From an uncultured Collinsella sp. (GTDB taxonomy: Bacteria > Actinomycetota > Coriobacteriia > Coriobacteriales > Coriobacteriaceae): 7,395 nucleotides of DNA. Below, one piece after another: positions 5,843 through 7,395 of the stretch. The stretch covers positions 1 through 7,395 of the forward strand of contig USCN01000068.1 of NCBI GenBank assembly GCA_900553165.1, read 5' to 3'. A program made the translations under genes and the position numbers. A model generated the notes under the pieces. It was given only the letters and a program-made list of their open reading frames with translations, searched no databases and was not told the origin of the DNA. Every line of letters begins with the position of its first letter. Position 1 is the first letter of the stretch.

Positions 5843-7228
5843 CTAGTCGATCTTGTTGTTGGTCAGACCGGCGCGGAACACGGTGGCGTCGCCATCGGCC
5901 TGGCTCGGATCGTAGAGGTTCAGGGCAGCCACATACATGGCGGCAGCGGTGACCAGGTCGTCCTTGTAGGTGACCTCGTTGGGAGCGTGAGCCTGAGACT
6001 CGGCACCCGGGCCAAAGCCGACGCAGGGGATGCCATAGCGGCCCTGGATGGAAACGCAGTTCGTGGAGAAGGTCCACTTGTCGCACAGCGGACGACCGGT
6101 GCGCTTGTCCATGCTGGGCTCGCAGCCGATGCGCTCGTCACCGAACATGGCCTTGTGGGCGTCGACGAGGGCCTTGACGTGCGGAGCGGTCTCCTTGTTG
6201 ATCCACGTGGGGAAGTAAGCCTCGGTCTCGTAGACCTCGCCGGTCCAGGACGGACGGTCGTACATGTACATGGAGACCTTCACATCGTCGCCGTACTTCT
6301 TGGCGGCCGGCAGGTTGCGGATCTCGTCCAGGCAGGACTCCCAGGTCTCACCGGCGGTCATACGACGGTCGATGGAGATGGCGCAGGAGTCAGCGACAGC
6401 GCAGCGGCTGGGGCTGGTGTAGAAGATCTGGCTGACGGTGCAGGTGCCGCGACCCAGGAAGCGAGCGTCCTCGAAGTGCTCGGGGTTGTACTTGGGGTCG
6501 AGCATCTTGACGAGGCCCTTGATGTCGGTCGACTCGTCGCAGCCGTTGTTGTTGAGGGCGCGGACGTCGGCGATGATGTCGGCCATCTTGTAGATGGCGT
6601 TGTCACCGCGGTCGGGAGCGGAGCCGTGGCAGGAGGTGCCGTGAACGTCGACGCGGATCTCCATGCGGCCGCGGTGACCGCGATAGATGCCGCCGTCGGT
6701 GGGCTCGGTGGAAATGACGAACTCGGGCTTAATGCCGTCCTTGTTGTAGATGTACTGCCAGCACATGCCGTCGCAGTCCTCTTCCTGGACGGTGCCGACG
6801 ACCATGATCTTGTAGCCCTCGGGGATGAGGCCCATGTCCTTCATCATCTTGGCAGCGTAGGTAGCAGAAGCCATGCCACCCTCCTGGTCGGAGCCACCGC
6901 GGCCGTAGATGATCTCGTCGGTCTCGTAGCCCTCATAGGGATCGGCATCCCAGTTCTCGATGTTGCCGATGCCGACAGTGTCGATGTGGGAGTCGATGGC
7001 GATGATCTTGTCGCCCTCGCCCATAAAGCCCATAACGTTGCCCAGGCCGTCGACCTTGACCTCGTCATAGCCAAGGCTCTCCATCTCGGCCTTGATGCAA
7101 GCGACAACCTCACCCTCCTCGCAGGACTCAGAGGGATGGGAGATCATAGCGCGCAGGAAGCGAGTCATATCAGCACGATGGGACTCAGCAGCAGCCTTAA
7201 TGGCATCAAAATCGAGTTCTTTAGTCAT
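5843..7228 (-). CDS. ygeY: YgeY family selenium metabolism-linked hydrolase (M20 metallopeptidase fold)
   Basis: The 461-residue protein has the complete metal and catalytic set of the M20 dizinc hydrolases: H81 and catalytic D83 in DSHIDTVG, D114 in [11 protein letters not shown]149-E150 in [10 protein letters not shown]175 in STEPTD, and H414 in [10 protein letters not shown]. The dimerisation (lid) domain lies at about 188-310 and contains [17 protein letters not shown] (195-211). M20 enzymes hydrolyse peptide, acyl or carbamoyl amide bonds. For YgeY in the purine cluster, removal of a carbamoyl group from a diureido intermediate made after ring opening is the likely role; this is inference from pathway context. 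The start at 7228 has GAAAGG about 9 nt upstream. About 20 residues after NLYDPSQ form a tail outside the core fold. Codons are highly biased (AAG, GGC, GCT/GCC, few GCG), suggesting strong expression. It is the first gene of the four-gene minus-strand series. Confidence 0.94.
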   Translation of the reverse strand: MTKELDFDAIKAAAESHRADMTRFLRAMISHPSESCEEGEVVACIKAEMESLGYDEVKVDGLGNVMGFMGEGDKIIAIDSHIDTVGIGNIENWDADPYEGYETDEIIYGRGGSDQEGGMASATYAAKMMKDMGLIPEGYKIMVVGTVQEEDCDGMCWQYIYNKDGIKPEFVISTEPTDGGIYRGHRGRMEIRVDVHGTSCHGSAPDRGDNAIYKMADIIADVRALNNNGCDESTDIKGLVKMLDPKYNPEHFEDARFLGRGTCTVSQIFYTSPSRCAVADSCAISIDRRMTAGETWESCLDEIRNLPAAKKYGDDVKVSMYMYDRPSWTGEVYETEAYFPTWINKETAPHVKALVDAHKAMFGDERIGCEPSMDKRTGRPLCDKWTFSTNCVSIQGRYGIPCVGFGPGAESQAHAPNEVTYKDDLVTAAAMYVAALNLYDPSQADGDATVFRAGLTNNKID

Positions 7229-7395
7229 AACAGTTAACCTTTCTACAAGGGTTTACCTACAGGTAGATATTTCAGATAGATCACTTGTGCCAAGCAGCGT
7301 GAGGTCGAGTACCCGGCAAGCAAGTAACCATAGGAGGCGGACGGAGGACTTTGCTCCGTCGCGAGTTCCGCACGAGCCGGAGAGCACTTAATGTG
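7229..7395 (-). promoter_or_regulatory. Upstream region of ygeY with candidate promoter and inverted repeats
   Basis: No credible gene is seen in these 167 bp. On the minus strand TTGGCA (7293-7288) matches five of six -35 consensus bases; the spaced -10 would be TATCTA (7269-7264), which is weak. TACCT-AC-AGGTA (7254-7265) is a short palindrome at or just after this -10, a suitable place for an operator. Further out, GACGGAG (7340-7346) and CTCCGTC (7354-7360) form a hairpin with a 7-nt loop. No purine, molybdenum-cofactor or other riboswitch consensus was recognised. Confidence 0.4.

Noticed and set aside
638..7228. Selenocysteine codons in the selenium-linked genes
   Set aside because: None of the reading frames contains or needs an in-frame TGA. 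The selenium link of these families concerns a labile selenium cofactor, not selenocysteine insertion.
5756..7237. 493-codon open frame on the plus strand antisense to ygeY
   Set aside because: It is Val/Gly/Asp/Ala-rich filler complementary to the highly biased codons of ygeY, whose catalytic motifs are complete on the other strand.
7351..7395. Possible plus-strand gene beginning with TTG at 7351 after AGGAGG
   Set aside because: Spacing to the purine-rich site is poor, the start lies inside the hairpin, and only 15 arginine-rich codons are visible.
7242..7395. Possible 3' end of an upstream minus-strand gene (frame open from the right edge to a TAG at 7242-7244)
   Set aside because: The 50-codon frame has no gene-like composition and would cover the candidate promoter and both inverted repeats. 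It cannot be excluded without sequence to the right.
7229..7395. Riboswitch (purine, xanthine or molybdenum cofactor type) upstream of ygeY
   Set aside because: I could not find the conserved cores of these classes. Only simple hairpins and palindromes are visible.

Overview
This GC-rich window (roughly 60% by eye) is almost fully coding. It carries seven genes of the anaerobic purine/uric-acid and selenium-dependent molybdenum hydroxylase locus, known in E. coli as the yge/yqe/ygf cluster and found in many gut anaerobes. Gene content, high GC and the style of the intergenic regions suggest a gut actinobacterium of the class Coriobacteriia, for example a Collinsella-like organism. That placement is inference and no rRNA is present to confirm it.

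Layout from left to right. Positions 1-628 (minus) hold the N-terminal 209 residues of an XdhC/CoxI-family maturation factor, cut by the window edge. Positions 638-1432 (minus) encode YqeB, 9 bp upstream of xdhC, so these two form an operon. A 102-bp divergent intergenic region with a strong palindrome separates yqeB from yqeC (1535-2272, plus), the only gene on the plus strand. yqeC converges on hyuA across a 45-bp gap containing an 11-bp inverted repeat that overlaps the yqeC stop codon. Four genes then lie on the minus strand, read from right to left: ygeY (7228-5843), ygeW (5641-4439), a mocA-like nucleotidyltransferase (4288-3674) and hyuA (3664-2318). A strong intrinsic terminator follows ygeW. 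mocA and hyuA are 9 bp apart and look translationally coupled. ygeY and ygeW have separate leaders.

How the genes fit together. Two functional groups are interleaved. HyuA (cyclic amide hydrolase), YgeY (M20 amidohydrolase) and YgeW (knotted carbamoyltransferase) are catabolic enzymes. They are thought to open the reduced purine ring and break the ureido products, with carbamoyl phosphate as a possible energy-yielding product. MocA, YqeB, YqeC and XdhC are maturation factors expected to build and insert the cytidylated, selenium-containing molybdenum cofactor of a xanthine-dehydrogenase-type hydroxylase. The hydroxylase itself (xdh genes), ygeX, ygfK and ssnA are not in the window and may lie outside it. 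ygeW and ygeY use a cleaner, highly expressed type of codon set than the other genes.

The main unexplained structure is in the intergenic regions, which hold several hairpins and palindromes. There are no tRNA, rRNA, CRISPR or intact mobile elements.
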